Assembly (NCBI GenBank): GCA_000403335.2
Contig: KE159629.1
Location: 624,781-688,780 of the forward strand
From: Lachnospiraceae bacterium MD335
Lineage (GTDB): Bacteria; Bacillota; Clostridia; Lachnospirales; Lachnospiraceae
Direction: 5' to 3'
DNA: 64,000 bases
In this document: positions 55,710 through 63,731 of the stretch, one piece after another
Layout: each line of letters opens with the position of its first letter
How positions within the stretch are numbered: position 1 is the stretch's first letter
The notes under the pieces: generated by a model
Database searches by the model: none
Seen by the model: the letters and a program-made list of their open reading frames with translations, nothing else
What the model was told of the DNA's origin: nothing
Translations under genes and position numbers: made by a program

Positions 55710-56456
55710 TCAATCAGAAGATGTTCCGCTATATCGTGAAAACCAAAATGCTGTCAAGCCTATTGTACCAAAAGTGACAATGGTACAGAAAAGAATCCCT
55801 ATCTGGTTTTCGAATGTCCCCACAGGCTGCAGATGGAACAGGTATGCCAAGGCACTTTCTGCAAACCGCACTCCCAAACCATACGGGATAATATACCACA
55901 ATCCCGTACCAAGATCTGTCTGCAGGAGCGCTGACAGCAGACTTCCCATCACACCGATACTTAAACATAAGTTTCTCCCAAAACGGAACGCTAAAATCAG
56001 GTGCAGTCCGTACAGCATAACATTGCTTCCCCAAAGTACAATCGAAATTGCGGCAAAAAACCTTACCGGAAGTTTGGTTCCTGTCATATAGGAAAACGGA
56101 ATCCCAAATAGCACAGCACTGAGCGCAGTGGAAAACAGTCCCGCCAAAAGCAGGATGGTGAGTTTTGAAAAGATAGCTTTATTGCGGCTGGGGAGCGTGA
56201 GTATATTTTGGGAATGCCCTGCCTGTAATTCCTGCTCTGCAACAATCTGGCAGACAACCGAGATTACAAACGGATATGCAATTGCGATAATCTGTGCAAA
56301 GGCTGCCAGCTTATTCAGTTCGCTGCCGGACGATAAACGGGAATAAAACAGCATTAGAACTGCCCCAAAAACCGGAAAGAGCAGATGAATCCCCAAAAAC
56401 CATGAGTGCCTCAGCTTATAAATGTCACTTTTCAGATACTGGTAATATTCACTCAT
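55710..56456 (-). CDS. LanG-type ABC permease (immunity transporter)
   Basis: This 248-residue membrane protein has six hydrophobic segments, beginning SEYYQYLKSDIYKLRHSWFL as in MutG/SpaG permeases, and QAGHSQNILTLPSRNKAIFS in the first cytoplasmic loop. With the ATPase and the E-type permease it expels lantibiotic-like peptides from the membrane. The ATG at 56456 has GAGGAGG 8 nt upstream and overlaps the preceding permease gene by 8 bp. Confidence 0.88.
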   Translation of the reverse strand: MSEYYQYLKSDIYKLRHSWFLGIHLLFPVFGAVLMLFYSRLSSGSELNKLAAFAQIIAIAYPFVISVVCQIVAEQELQAGHSQNILTLPSRNKAIFSKLTILLLAGLFSTALSAVLFGIPFSYMTGTKLPVRFFAAISIVLWGSNVMLYGLHLILAFRFGRNLCLSIGVMGSLLSALLQTDLGTGLWYIIPYGLGVRFAESALAYLFHLQPVGTFENQIGILFCTIVTFGTIGLTAFWFSRYSGTSSD

Positions 56457-57180
56457 GTACCCAGCCTCCTCGCAAAAACAATTTTGAACCACCCCAAAAA
56501 ACAGCTAATGCAAACACCAGACTGACAATCACTGCCGGAAAAACATACCCGGCTGATAAAAGAGAAGATGCATCTTCAAGGGGAATCCCATTAACGTGCA
56601 TTTTGAAGAATGGGCATACAACACGGGCAGGGATCGCATAAGGGACAAATAAGAACCATTCCTTCTCAGCACAGACAGCAGATAAAATCACGTTCGCAGC
56701 TAAAGATACAAAAACAACTTTCATATGCCCCATGAAACATGTTAACTGCATAATAACGGGAATCTGCCACAAATAAGTCAGGAAAAGGAGCATACAGCCA
56801 ATCAGCCCATCCAAAGGAGAAACCGTAACACTTGCCGCCATGCCGGCAACAGTCGTTGCAATCCACAGGAAAAGGTTTGCCACAAAGAGTAGAATAACTA
56901 ATGCTGCCGTTTTTCCAAACCAGATTTTATCAAGTCGTATGGGCAGGAAAACTATGTTCTGCATCCCGCTTTTTTTCTCCCCGGCAATCATGCTCGCAGA
57001 ACATAGCGAAACTACAAGTGGCAGAACCATGAAATACCACCAGTTATATGTTGAAAGCTGGACATGTCTGCCGCTTAACAGATACCCCAACAACAATGTG
57101 ACTAACGGAGCCAAAATTATCAGCTTCATAGAAAAAGTATGTCGCATTTTCAGCAATTCGGATTGAATGATACCAAGCAT
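56449..57180 (-). CDS. LanE-type ABC permease (immunity transporter)
   Basis: This 243-residue membrane protein has six hydrophobic segments. IQSELLKMRHTFSMKLIILAP at the start and the loop GEKKSGMQNIVFLPIRLDKI match the MutE/SpaE group, the first permease of the immunity transporter. It begins 3 bp after the ATPase gene and overlaps the next permease. Confidence 0.88.
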   Translation of the reverse strand: MLGIIQSELLKMRHTFSMKLIILAPLVTLLLGYLLSGRHVQLSTYNWWYFMVLPLVVSLCSASMIAGEKKSGMQNIVFLPIRLDKIWFGKTAALVILLFVANLFLWIATTVAGMAASVTVSPLDGLIGCMLLFLTYLWQIPVIMQLTCFMGHMKVVFVSLAANVILSAVCAEKEWFLFVPYAIPARVVCPFFKMHVNGIPLEDASSLLSAGYVFPAVIVSLVFALAVFWGGSKLFLRGGWVHE

Positions 57181-57183
57181 AAA

Positions 57184-57885
57184 TCAGCCCTCCCCCCTGG
57201 TGTTGCCGACAACTTCCATAAAAATGTGTTCCAAATCCACATCTTTATGGACTTCACCTTCATAACCCAGCTTTCCATTTGAGATAATACCGATATGGTC
57301 TGCAATCAGCTCAACCTCAGATAAAATATGGCTGGATAAAATAACAGTAATCCCTTTCACTGAGAAAGAGCGGATCAATTTACGCAGATCCTGAATACCG
57401 ATAGGATCTAATCCGTTTGTCGGCTCATCCAAAATTAAGAGTTTAGGCTGGGCCAATAGTGCAAGCGCTATTCCAAGCCTTTGTTTCATGCCTAAAGAAA
57501 ACTGCCCTGCTTTCTTTTTTCCTGTGTTGGTTAATTGTACCGTGGTAAGGACTTCTGAAATTCGCTCATCTGATAAACCCAGCGCCAGGGCGCGTACTTT
57601 CAGATTTTCATATGCTGTCAGATTATCATACAGCGGCGGATTTTCAATCAAAGCACCAATTTCCTTCAAATCATTGCGGCTCCAATCATGGCCGTCAACC
57701 TCTATCCTGCCGGAAGTCGGCTTAAAGATTCCTGCAATCATTTTTAAAATTGTTGATTTTCCAGCCCCGTTTGGTCCTAACAGACCATAAACCAAATTCT
57801 TTTGTACACTTAAAGATATACGGTTTACCGCAATTTGCCCTTTAAAACTTTTACTTAGTTCTGTTGTTTTCAAAATGATGTCCAT
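57184..57885 (-). CDS. LanF-type ABC ATP-binding protein (immunity transporter)
   Basis: This 233-residue ATPase has Walker A GPNGAGKST, signature FSLGMKQRLGIALALL, Walker B LLILDEPTNGLD and switch histidine SSHILSEVE. It is the first gene of the cassette. ATG 57885 has AAGGA about 10 nt upstream; the longer frame to 57945 is not similar to the family. No precursor peptide or modification enzyme gene adjoins, so the cassette probably defends against peptides made by other species. Confidence 0.92.
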   Translation of the reverse strand: MDIILKTTELSKSFKGQIAVNRISLSVQKNLVYGLLGPNGAGKSTILKMIAGIFKPTSGRIEVDGHDWSRNDLKEIGALIENPPLYDNLTAYENLKVRALALGLSDERISEVLTTVQLTNTGKKKAGQFSLGMKQRLGIALALLAQPKLLILDEPTNGLDPIGIQDLRKLIRSFSVKGITVILSSHILSEVELIADHIGIISNGKLGYEGEVHKDVDLEHIFMEVVGNTRGEG

Positions 57886-57945
57886 ACTCTGCATATCCTT
57901 TCTATTTGTTGCAGAAAGAATAACAGATAATTTTGAAGATTTCAT

Positions 57946-58456
57946 AAAGATACGAATAAACTTATTTTCCCCTATCGCCCTTTTCCAATTATATTATCTA
58001 TTGCCCATTACCCCATCTCCCTGAATGTGCCGGCCATTCCCCCGACAAGGCTCCACTGGCGCTGCATATAGGATTTCAGATTTCCCGTGTTTTGCCTGTA
58101 AGCCGCCCGAACTGTTTTCTAATACTTCGGCAAAATACCGTTCCTGTTAAAGTAAGGTATCAACTGAATTGTACCATAAAATTTATCTGTTTTTCACCCG
58201 ATGGCACGAAACGACTATTTTCTGGGAGCGGAAAGCAAAAAAGAGCCATTGAACAGCCCTTTTCCTTGTTTATCATTTATACATTCAGTTTTTACCGCTT
58301 TACCCTCGGAACAGAAGTTCGTACCCTCGCTAATATAGAAATGCCCCTAAAAGCACACGGAAATAATGTAATTTTGAATCCTATGTAGTGCCGAAAATGC
58401 CGTATTTTGATATGCTCCCCATATGGTAGACAATAGAAATATCCAAAAACTATCAT
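57946..58456. other. Gap with small decayed coding traces
   Basis: This gap of about 510 bp has no intact gene. On the minus strand 58008-58118 is a 36-codon open stretch that reads coding-like (NLKSYMQRQWSLVGGMAG, ending FREMG), with a TAG before it and no start, perhaps the end of a lost gene. The segment 58200-58400 has only short frames. Near 57988-57993 is a TATAAT on the minus strand without a good -35. Confidence 0.3.
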
Positions 58457-58470
58457 ATGAGGAGCATATC
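58409..58470. repeat. Inverted repeat at the IS3-type ORF start
   Basis: GATATGCTCCCCATATGGTAG (58409-58429) has a near-perfect inverted copy at 58450-58470 (two mismatches in 21). The second arm covers the ATG of the transposase ORF. It could be the structured end of an insertion sequence or a translation-blocking hairpin. Confidence 0.6.
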
Positions 58471-59044
58471 TGTATTGAAGGAGCATGAAGAGGGAGCCTC
58501 ATTCTATTCCCTTGAGAAAAAGTATGGCATCACATTAGGAACGGTAAAGCGATGGAACTCTGCTTTTAGGGCACACGGGGAGGATGCTTTAGTCCCTCAG
58601 AACAGCGACCTGTGCCGGTACACGGCTGAATTTAAGAAAGAGGTAGCTTTGGATTACCTGTCGGGCGGCGGCTCAGGCCCGTCTATTGCGGTAAAATATG
58701 GGATCCATGCAGAAAGCACTGTTTTAAAATGGGTCAAGCAGTATAATAGTCATGAGGAATTGACAGATTCAAGAAAAACGGGAGGCTATCTCATGACAAA
58801 AGACATCAAACGAAGAAAGACGACCATGGAAGAACGCGTCAGGATTGTGGAATACTGTATTTCCCATTCAAATGATTATGCGTCTGCCGCAAAAGAATTT
58901 AACTGCTCCTATGGACAGGTTTATTCCTGGGTAAAAAAATATGGCACGGACGATGTGGAAGGGTTAAGGGATGGACGGGGACGTAATAAATCAGAAGAAC
59001 TCAGTGAGGTGGAACCCGGTGGTATCATCGGGGTAAATACATAA
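58457..59044 (+). pseudogene. Truncated IS3-family transposase OrfA-like ORF
   Basis: The 195-residue frame has three helix-turn-helix repeats (FYSLEKKYGITLGTVKRW; IAVKYGIHAESTVLKWVKQY; AAKEFNCSYGQVYSWVKKYG) as in IS150/IS3 OrfA proteins. After GRNKSEELSEVE, where such proteins continue into a leucine-zipper and then OrfB, the sequence changes to PGGIIGVNT and stops. OrfB is not found. It is an IS remnant cut at its 3' side. Confidence 0.72.
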
Positions 59045-59050
59045 TATGCT

Positions 59051-59239
59051 TCAGCTCAAGTACGCCGCCCGGACGGCATCCCCATTTTCCTCATAATAGT
59101 ACAGCGATGCCAGCAATATAAAAAAGAGGTTTACCCTGTCAATATCTGATGCAGAAGCATAAAAATTGTCTAAATCTCCAATAACTGTTTTTAACACACA
59201 TTCCTTTTCAATAATCGGTTTATCAAAATTAACTCTCAT
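59051..59239 (-). CDS. Small protein of unknown function
   Basis: This 62-residue protein is acidic, with ECVLKTVIGDLDNFYASASD and a hydrophobic centre VNLFFILLASLYYYEE. The ATG has GAGG at 7 nt, so translation is credible. It lies after a copy of a short repeat that also precedes the next small gene. No family is recognised. Confidence 0.5.
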   Translation of the reverse strand: MRVNFDKPIIEKECVLKTVIGDLDNFYASASDIDRVNLFFILLASLYYYEENGDAVRAAYLS

Positions 59240-59273
59240 CTAAAATCCTCACTTCCAAAGTTCCCCATACGCT

Positions 59274-59299
59274 GGAAAACCAGGGATACCCGCCCTGCC
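59274..59299 (-). repeat. Short repeat, copy 1
   Basis: GGAAAACCAGGGATACCCGC with CCTGCC after it (59274-59299) closely matches 59605-59631 (a few substitutions and one extra base). It lies about 35 bp upstream of the small gene 59051-59239. The other copy precedes the second small gene. Confidence 0.55.
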
Positions 59300-59321
59300 T
59301 TGTCGGGCTGCGGCTTATTGG

Positions 59322-59362
59322 AGATATAAGATCATAAAATTCCAAATGATATTCTTATATCT
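59322..59362. repeat. Hairpin in the gap 59240-59387
   Basis: AGATATAAGA (59322-59331) pairs with TCTTATATCT (59353-59362), and inner TCAT with ATGA extends the stem after a bulge. It follows the small membrane gene on the minus strand and may act as its terminator, although no T run is seen. Confidence 0.45.
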
Positions 59363-59387
59363 TTAAGCCATGCCTGGCAAACTGGAA

Positions 59388-59555
59388 TTAGTCACGTTTC
59401 CTGCTCCGGCAGAAACCAAAACATATCATAGCCCAAATTCCCGGCACAACCGCATATCCCGCATTTACTTTCCCATAATTTATAAGAACATATCCACCGC
59501 CTACAAATGTTAAAGCTAAAAAAATAATTCCTAAAATCAACGCTGCTTTTTTCAT
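59388..59555 (-). CDS. Small two-segment membrane protein
   Basis: This 55-residue protein has two hydrophobic segments (ALILGIIFLALTFVGGGYVL and AGYAVVPGIWAMICFGF) and a basic end RSRKRD. ATG 59555 has GAGG about 9 nt upstream. It resembles small toxin-like or accessory membrane peptides only by shape; no assignment. Confidence 0.5.
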   Translation of the reverse strand: MKKAALILGIIFLALTFVGGGYVLINYGKVNAGYAVVPGIWAMICFGFCRSRKRD

Positions 59556-59582
59556 CAACCCTAACCTCATTGAACAAATTTA

Positions 59583-59927
59583 TTATAAGGTTCCTCGACC
59601 TGTCGGAACACCAGGGGATGCCTGCCCTGCCCCTTTGCCATTCTTTAGGGAGCGGTACTCATTAAAATGGATTCCGTAAAATTCCCTTTCCTTTTCCCGT
59701 TCAGCCGGAGTCCTCTCGCAAGCCCACCCATATCCCGAACCGCGATACGTCAATACCTTTGTGCCCTGGCAGTAAATGTCCGCGCCATATCCCCCGCTTG
59801 TCAGGATGGAGCAGGTCAGCGTTCCGCCCCCTGCCGGGGCAAACTTCTTTTCGGCAAGGCTCTCCGTCCTCCGCCTATGGATATATTCCAGTTCTGCCTT
59901 GCTTGCAGAGTAAACTCCGCCTTTGAT
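59583..59927 (-). pseudogene. Coding fragment without a start codon
   Basis: A 114-codon open minus frame lies between two TAA codons. It reads clearly protein-like: GVYSASKAELEYIHRRRTES, then KKFAPAGGGTLTCSILTSGG and further YGADIYCQG and ERTPAEREKEREFYG. There is no ATG, GTG or TTG in a proper place, so the 5' part is lost or in another frame (60160-59930 has several stops). The frame ends just before the small membrane gene. I cannot name its family. Confidence 0.55.
59605..59631 (-). repeat. Short repeat, copy 2
   Basis: GGAACACCAGGGGATGCCTG with CCCTGCC after it is the second copy of the repeat at 59274-59299. It overlaps the 3' part of the fragment 59583-59927 and stands about 50 bp before the small gene 59388-59555. 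Confidence 0.55.
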
Positions 59928-60167
59928 TTACTGCTTTTCCCGGAACTTGGAATGATAGACCAGTCAGGCCCCCTGCCGCGCAGTAACATACTGTGTTTCG
60001 TATTTACAGAATTTACTGTACTTAAAGCCAAAATTCCCACGCGTCCACCCCACAATTCATTTTCCTATCCGCAGCCCCTCTGTCGTTCAGAGCCGCATCC
60101 GCTCCCTCGCCATAAGTCCGAACGGTTCATTGCCTTATAAATACACTCCACCTAACTTCCGGGCAGA

Positions 60168-60199
60168 CCGCAGAGGCAAAGCATCATGCGCCTCTGCGG
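60168..60199. repeat. Perfect hairpin after the unknown gene pair
   Basis: CCGCAGAGGC (60168-60177) and GCCTCTGCGG (60190-60199) form a perfect 10-bp GC-rich stem. It lies 16 bp after the stop of 60215-60877, but lacks a T run on the minus strand. It probably stabilises or ends the transcript. Confidence 0.6.
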
Positions 60200-60214
60200 A
60201 ATAGGGTGTAAACA

Positions 60215-60877
60215 TTATACCTGTATATCCAATGTGCTGCCCGAAGATGGTTTTTTCACAAGAGAGCCACCTGACTGTACAAGCGAATTGTCGATGGACT
60301 CCCTTGTGATTCCGTCCAATGCCCCGGACAGGATCGGCTTGCCCGGCTCCCATTTCGGATCAACAGCCTTCACCGCATCAACAAATGCCTGCGTATATGC
60401 CCGCTCATACTGCCTTAATGTATTCCCCGCTGCCAGTCTGTCATTCTTATCCATTTTCCGATACAGATTCAAATATACATCTGAACGCCTTGTAGTGTCC
60501 CCATTGCCTACACCGTTTTCCTGCAGAAACTCTTTCTTGGTCAGTTCAAACATCTCATCCCTGCTACTCTCTGGTATATCAATGATCCTATTCTTTTCTG
60601 CACGGTTTTTCTCCGTTACAACCAGACCTGCCAATCCCGTAACAGGACTGATATAGTCGCCATCCTTATCATAACGGCTCATTCTGTTTTTGATTGCCTG
60701 AACATTTGTGTACCCAACACTAGAACACGCCGCCGACATACTTTTCATTACTGCCTGATACTGTTTGCTGTTCGTATCAATGCCAGCCCTTTTCAGCATA
60801 TCCTTACCGCCCTTGCTGTTTATGGGCATTCCCGATATCTGCTGGAACCTGTTACTGAAATCCCTGATTATAAGCAT
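60215..60877 (-). CDS. Unknown protein, second of a gene pair
   Basis: The 220-residue protein is soluble, without signal peptide, and has an acidic loop RYDKDGDYISPVTGL that resembles part of a calcium-binding loop. A helical centre (ESSRDEMFELTKKEFLQENG) and a Ser/Gly-rich end follow. GGAGG lies 8 nt before the ATG; the gene begins 12 bp after the partner's stop. No family is recognised with confidence. The pair is the only intact unit in this stretch, so it is likely to be functional. Confidence 0.6.
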   Translation of the reverse strand: MLIIRDFSNRFQQISGMPINSKGGKDMLKRAGIDTNSKQYQAVMKSMSAACSSVGYTNVQAIKNRMSRYDKDGDYISPVTGLAGLVVTEKNRAEKNRIIDIPESSRDEMFELTKKEFLQENGVGNGDTTRRSDVYLNLYRKMDKNDRLAAGNTLRQYERAYTQAFVDAVKAVDPKWEPGKPILSGALDGITRESIDNSLVQSGGSLVKKPSSGSTLDIQV

Positions 60878-60889
60878 ATCCTTTACCTC

Positions 60890-61633
60890 CTACGCCTCAT
60901 TTTTTATTCCGAACATACCGTCCAGCATAGATAATACTTTCTCCATGCCGCCCTCTTTGGAGCCGGAAACCTTATAGGCATCCTTCCACGCCTGCGCCAG
61001 CGCCATCAGTTTCTGCGGCACATCTGTACCCTGCGGCTTCTTGTTTACATCCGTGAATGCTGTCTGACTGCTCCCGGCCCTGGATGCCAGCCTCTTGAAC
61101 TCTCCTGAAATCATTTCCTTAACACCTGCACCGTCAGCCATCTTCTGGAACGCCTTATCCAGCCCGGCCAGTTCCTCATCAAGCGTCATCTTACGGAACC
61201 CCGTTTCAGAATCTTCGTCCTCCACATAACGCTCCGCCGTGCCGTCCTTATAGCCCTGCACGATCTCATCGTAAAGATTCCCATACGCCCTTACATAGTC
61301 CGCAGCCCTGTCCGAAAGGCTGTATGCGCCGCCACTGTCCCTCTGCCCTTTCAGTTTCCCGGTTTCCTCGGACAGACGGTATCCATAACCTGCCCCTATG
61401 GACTTTGATGCCTGCATTATGGACTCTTTCTGCTTCACCACGCCCTCATGGGTTCTGGCCCTGCCGTCGTTTTGCAGGCTTTCAAGCCCCTCCCTTGAAA
61501 TTGTGACGTTCACCGCCCTGTCAGCCTGCGGCTGCTGCGCCTCCGGAGCATTCCTGTCAGGCTTTTGCATCTTCATATTCTGGTACCATTCGGTTCCCTT
61601 CTGCTGTGTGCTTCCATTCACATTCATAGACAT
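60890..61633 (-). CDS. Unknown protein, first of a gene pair
   Basis: The 247-residue protein is hydrophilic, has no signal peptide, and carries an N-terminal Q/P/A-rich linker (NAPEAQQPQAD) followed by VNVTISREGLESL, a phrase seen in several clostridial proteins of unknown role. The rest is helical. AAGGAGG precedes the ATG. The promoter region upstream contains the 20-bp tandem repeat at 61741-61780. With 60215-60877 it forms an operon; regulation by a LytTR-type protein is an inference from that repeat. Confidence 0.6.
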   Translation of the reverse strand: MSMNVNGSTQQKGTEWYQNMKMQKPDRNAPEAQQPQADRAVNVTISREGLESLQNDGRARTHEGVVKQKESIMQASKSIGAGYGYRLSEETGKLKGQRDSGGAYSLSDRAADYVRAYGNLYDEIVQGYKDGTAERYVEDEDSETGFRKMTLDEELAGLDKAFQKMADGAGVKEMISGEFKRLASRAGSSQTAFTDVNKKPQGTDVPQKLMALAQAWKDAYKVSGSKEGGMEKVLSMLDGMFGIKNEA

Positions 61634-61740
61634 ACTATCATCCTCCTTGACTTAATATTTTTTATGCCCATTTTCTTCTATGTGCATAATTTGCCGTTTC
61701 ATAAAATCCATCAGCGGATACGCCCGCATTTCAAACCGCG

Positions 61741-61780
61741 ATTGCACCAAGTGACTATAAATTGCACGAAATGACCATAA
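61741..61780. promoter_or_regulatory. Tandem 20-bp direct repeat, LytTR-type site candidate
   Basis: ATTGCACCAAGTGACTATAA (61741-61760) is followed at once by ATTGCACGAAATGACCATAA (61761-61780), 17 of 20 identical. Two direct repeats spaced by about two helical turns are the usual form of LytTR (AgrA/VirR) binding sites. They lie between the fragment of an AgrC-like kinase and the start of the unknown gene pair. The rest of 61634-61783 has only an unlikely 25-codon frame. Confidence 0.6.
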
Positions 61781-61783
61781 AGT

Positions 61784-62158
61784 TTATAACATCACCACCG
61801 CCTGGAACTTTTCCGCGTCGCAGGAAACGGCGAAATCGCCCCCGTATTTATCCGCCACGGCCTTCACGTTCGACAGGCCGGTGCCTTCCGTGGCCTGCAC
61901 TTTCTCCACCACGGGGTTCCTCACGGAGAAGATCAGCTTCCCGCCCTCCTGCACCAGCTTGACGTGGATGACTGCCTTCTTCCCCTGCCGCACTACCTTC
62001 ACGCATTCATGGATGGCGTTGTCCAGCAGGTTGGAGAGCAGGAGCACCGTTTCCTCCTCATTCAGCCGCAGACCGCCCATGTCACCCGCCCGGAACGTCA
62101 TGGACACGCCCTGCTCCCTTGTTTCTCTTACTGCCAAAAATCGAGGAAAATTACCGTC
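61784..62158 (-). pseudogene. AgrC-like GHKL histidine kinase, C-terminal fragment
   Basis: The frame shows the HATPase N-box NLLDNAIHEC and G-box GTGLSNVKAVADKYGG of the GHKL family (AgrC-type), about 117 codons from a TTG. An in-frame TAG precedes position 62158, so the sensor and dimerisation parts are lost. It belongs with a quorum-sensing-type kinase. The LytTR repeat stands directly after it. Confidence 0.75.
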
Positions 62159-62198
62159 CTATATACTCTATTGGTCATATGAATCCGAAAAGTATTTC

Positions 62199-62675
62199 TT
62201 ACTCAAACTCGCCAATGATACTTCCTTTTTGAATGATATGCTTTTCAGCCTTTTTCAGAAAACTTCTTTTCATGGAATTTGCGCTTATGTTTATTTCGCA
62301 ATCTAAGGAATAAATTGTAAAACGGTAGGTATGTTTTTTCCCTTTCGGCGGCTTCGGACCCGCATAACGGTGCAGGCCGTATCCTATCCCCTGGCGGGCA
62401 TTCCCCAACATTGGCACAGCCTTGCCTGCAGGAATATTTTTCCTTATTCTGTCAGCGGCGGGAATATTCCAAATCAGCCAGTGCGTAAAATCTTTAATCG
62501 GGTGTGACAAATCTTCCAATGTAACAGCGAGGGTCTTTGCACCGGGTGATAGATTCCTAATTACAAATTCCGGCGATATGTCCTTCCCCCGCCCAGTATA
62601 TTCAATGGGAAATTTGCTTCCGTTATCTATGCCAATGCACTCGAATTCCAAAACAGTATAATTCATACTTTCCAT
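62199..62675 (-). CDS. YbhB/YbcL family (PEBP-like) protein
   Basis: The 158-residue protein has PEBP-family landmarks: NGSKFPIEYTGRGKDISPEF, then DFTHWLIWNIPA and the GYGLHRYAGPKPPKGKKHTY loop around the ligand pocket. Its role in bacteria is unknown. The ATG at 62675 has AAGGA 6 nt upstream; an in-frame ATG is found 9 nt later. Its start overlaps the end of the TetR fragment, which may have contributed the original promoter. Confidence 0.88.
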   Translation of the reverse strand: MESMNYTVLEFECIGIDNGSKFPIEYTGRGKDISPEFVIRNLSPGAKTLAVTLEDLSHPIKDFTHWLIWNIPAADRIRKNIPAGKAVPMLGNARQGIGYGLHRYAGPKPPKGKKHTYRFTIYSLDCEINISANSMKRSFLKKAEKHIIQKGSIIGEFE

Positions 62676-62955
62676 CACTTATCCTTCCAAGTTCTGTCTT
62701 TAATGGCTGAAGCAATGCCTTTACCATGTAGGAATAACTTTCGTCAGCGTCTACGGCAGTTCCAAAAAAGCCCGCTTCCTCCAATGTAACAAATCCGTGC
62801 ATGGCACTGCGTATTGTCCTGCTAAAATGAATGATATCATTTTCTGATAACCCGCCGGCGCAAATAAGTTCCTCCGCATTTATTATGGTCGTGTAAAAGA
62901 ATACCTTTCTACGGACACAGAAGCTGGCGCGGGAAACGCTTTCATCAGCGTTTCC
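62623..62955 (-). pseudogene. TetR regulator, C-terminal fragment
   Basis: A frame between a TAG (62956-62958) and TAA (62623-62625) reads SENDIIHFSRTIRSAMHGFV and TLEEAGFFGTAVDADESYSY, the ligand-binding C-terminal domain of TetR/AcrR proteins. The N-terminal helix-turn-helix is gone, so it cannot bind DNA. It overlaps the start of the PEBP-like gene by 53 bp. Confidence 0.7.
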
Positions 62956-62969
62956 CTAAATGGAACATA

Positions 62970-63698
62970 TTACTTGGAGGCAGCTTCCTCGCTGAGGTGC
63001 TTATAGTTGCTGTCCATGTAGTTCTTTTTCCCGAAGGGAACGTAATTTTCATCCAATAAAATTAAGTTTCCATTTCCCAAATCAGGGAACTGCCGTGCAA
63101 CCTCCTTGAGCACTTCCCATTCGTCTTTGGCATTTTCTTTGTTGTCTTCCTCCACCTGTCTTAGCGCTTCTTGAATAGACTGCTGATCTGCCGTTCCCCA
63201 ATAGAGAGGATGGGGCTGGAAGGAAGAATGGTAATCGCCGCCCTCATAGCAGAAAAAACAGGAGCAGGGGATTTTTTCAAATAGAATTTTTTGCGCCCCG
63301 TCAAGCTCTTTCACCTCCAAACAGTAACACCCATTTACGGTTGCTGCACCATCCCGCGCGGTCATGTTTGCGATTGCCATGATGGTGAGGGGTTCCGTTT
63401 TCACGATCATTCCGGGAACCAAAAGCCCTTCCTCGTACATTTCCCGTAAATATTCATCAGAAAATTTTCCGACAGCCCGCCATAGGAAAAACAATGCAAG
63501 AAGAAGACAGATAACGGCGGGAATCCAGCTTTTAAACAAAGAAATTCCTGCCATGCATAGGAGACACACGCAGGTTATCGCGGAGTTTCTCCGCTTTTTA
63601 ACGACGGCTTTTATTATTTCATCTTTCTGCCGTATCCGGCTCACATCTGCATGGATGCCGGATTTTACACTTGCCTCAAATTGTGAATAATCGACCAT
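62970..63698 (-). CDS. Membrane-associated protein of unknown function
   Basis: The 242-residue protein has a charged N-terminus, a hydrophobic pair at residues about 38-72 (SAITCVCLLCMAGISLF; VICLLLALFFLWRAVG) and a soluble C-terminal domain of about 165 residues, with CYCLEVKELDG and CSCFFCYEGG. It looks like a DUF3239-type protein by outline, but that is uncertain. GGAGG lies about 6 nt upstream. Confidence 0.6.
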   Translation of the reverse strand: MVDYSQFEASVKSGIHADVSRIRQKDEIIKAVVKKRRNSAITCVCLLCMAGISLFKSWIPAVICLLLALFFLWRAVGKFSDEYLREMYEEGLLVPGMIVKTEPLTIMAIANMTARDGAATVNGCYCLEVKELDGAQKILFEKIPCSCFFCYEGGDYHSSFQPHPLYWGTADQQSIQEALRQVEEDNKENAKDEWEVLKEVARQFPDLGNGNLILLDENYVPFGKKNYMDSNYKHLSEEAASK

Positions 63699-63731
63699 AT
63701 TTTCCTCCGTTTCTTACGTTTCTGTAGATTG

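Noticed and set aside
58092..58388. 98-codon plus-strand ORF upstream of the IS remnant
   Set aside because: No ribosome site, no domain, mixed composition; the opposite strand has a better coding trace at 58008-58118.
59667..60140. 157-codon plus-strand ORF
   Set aside because: It lies opposite the protein-like minus frame 59583-59927, has no ribosome-binding site and a composition rich in P, S, R typical of antisense frames.
61652..61729. 25-codon minus-strand frame (MRAYPLMDFMKR...) between the LytTR repeat and the gene pair
   Set aside because: No ribosome-binding site and too short to judge; taken as leader sequence.
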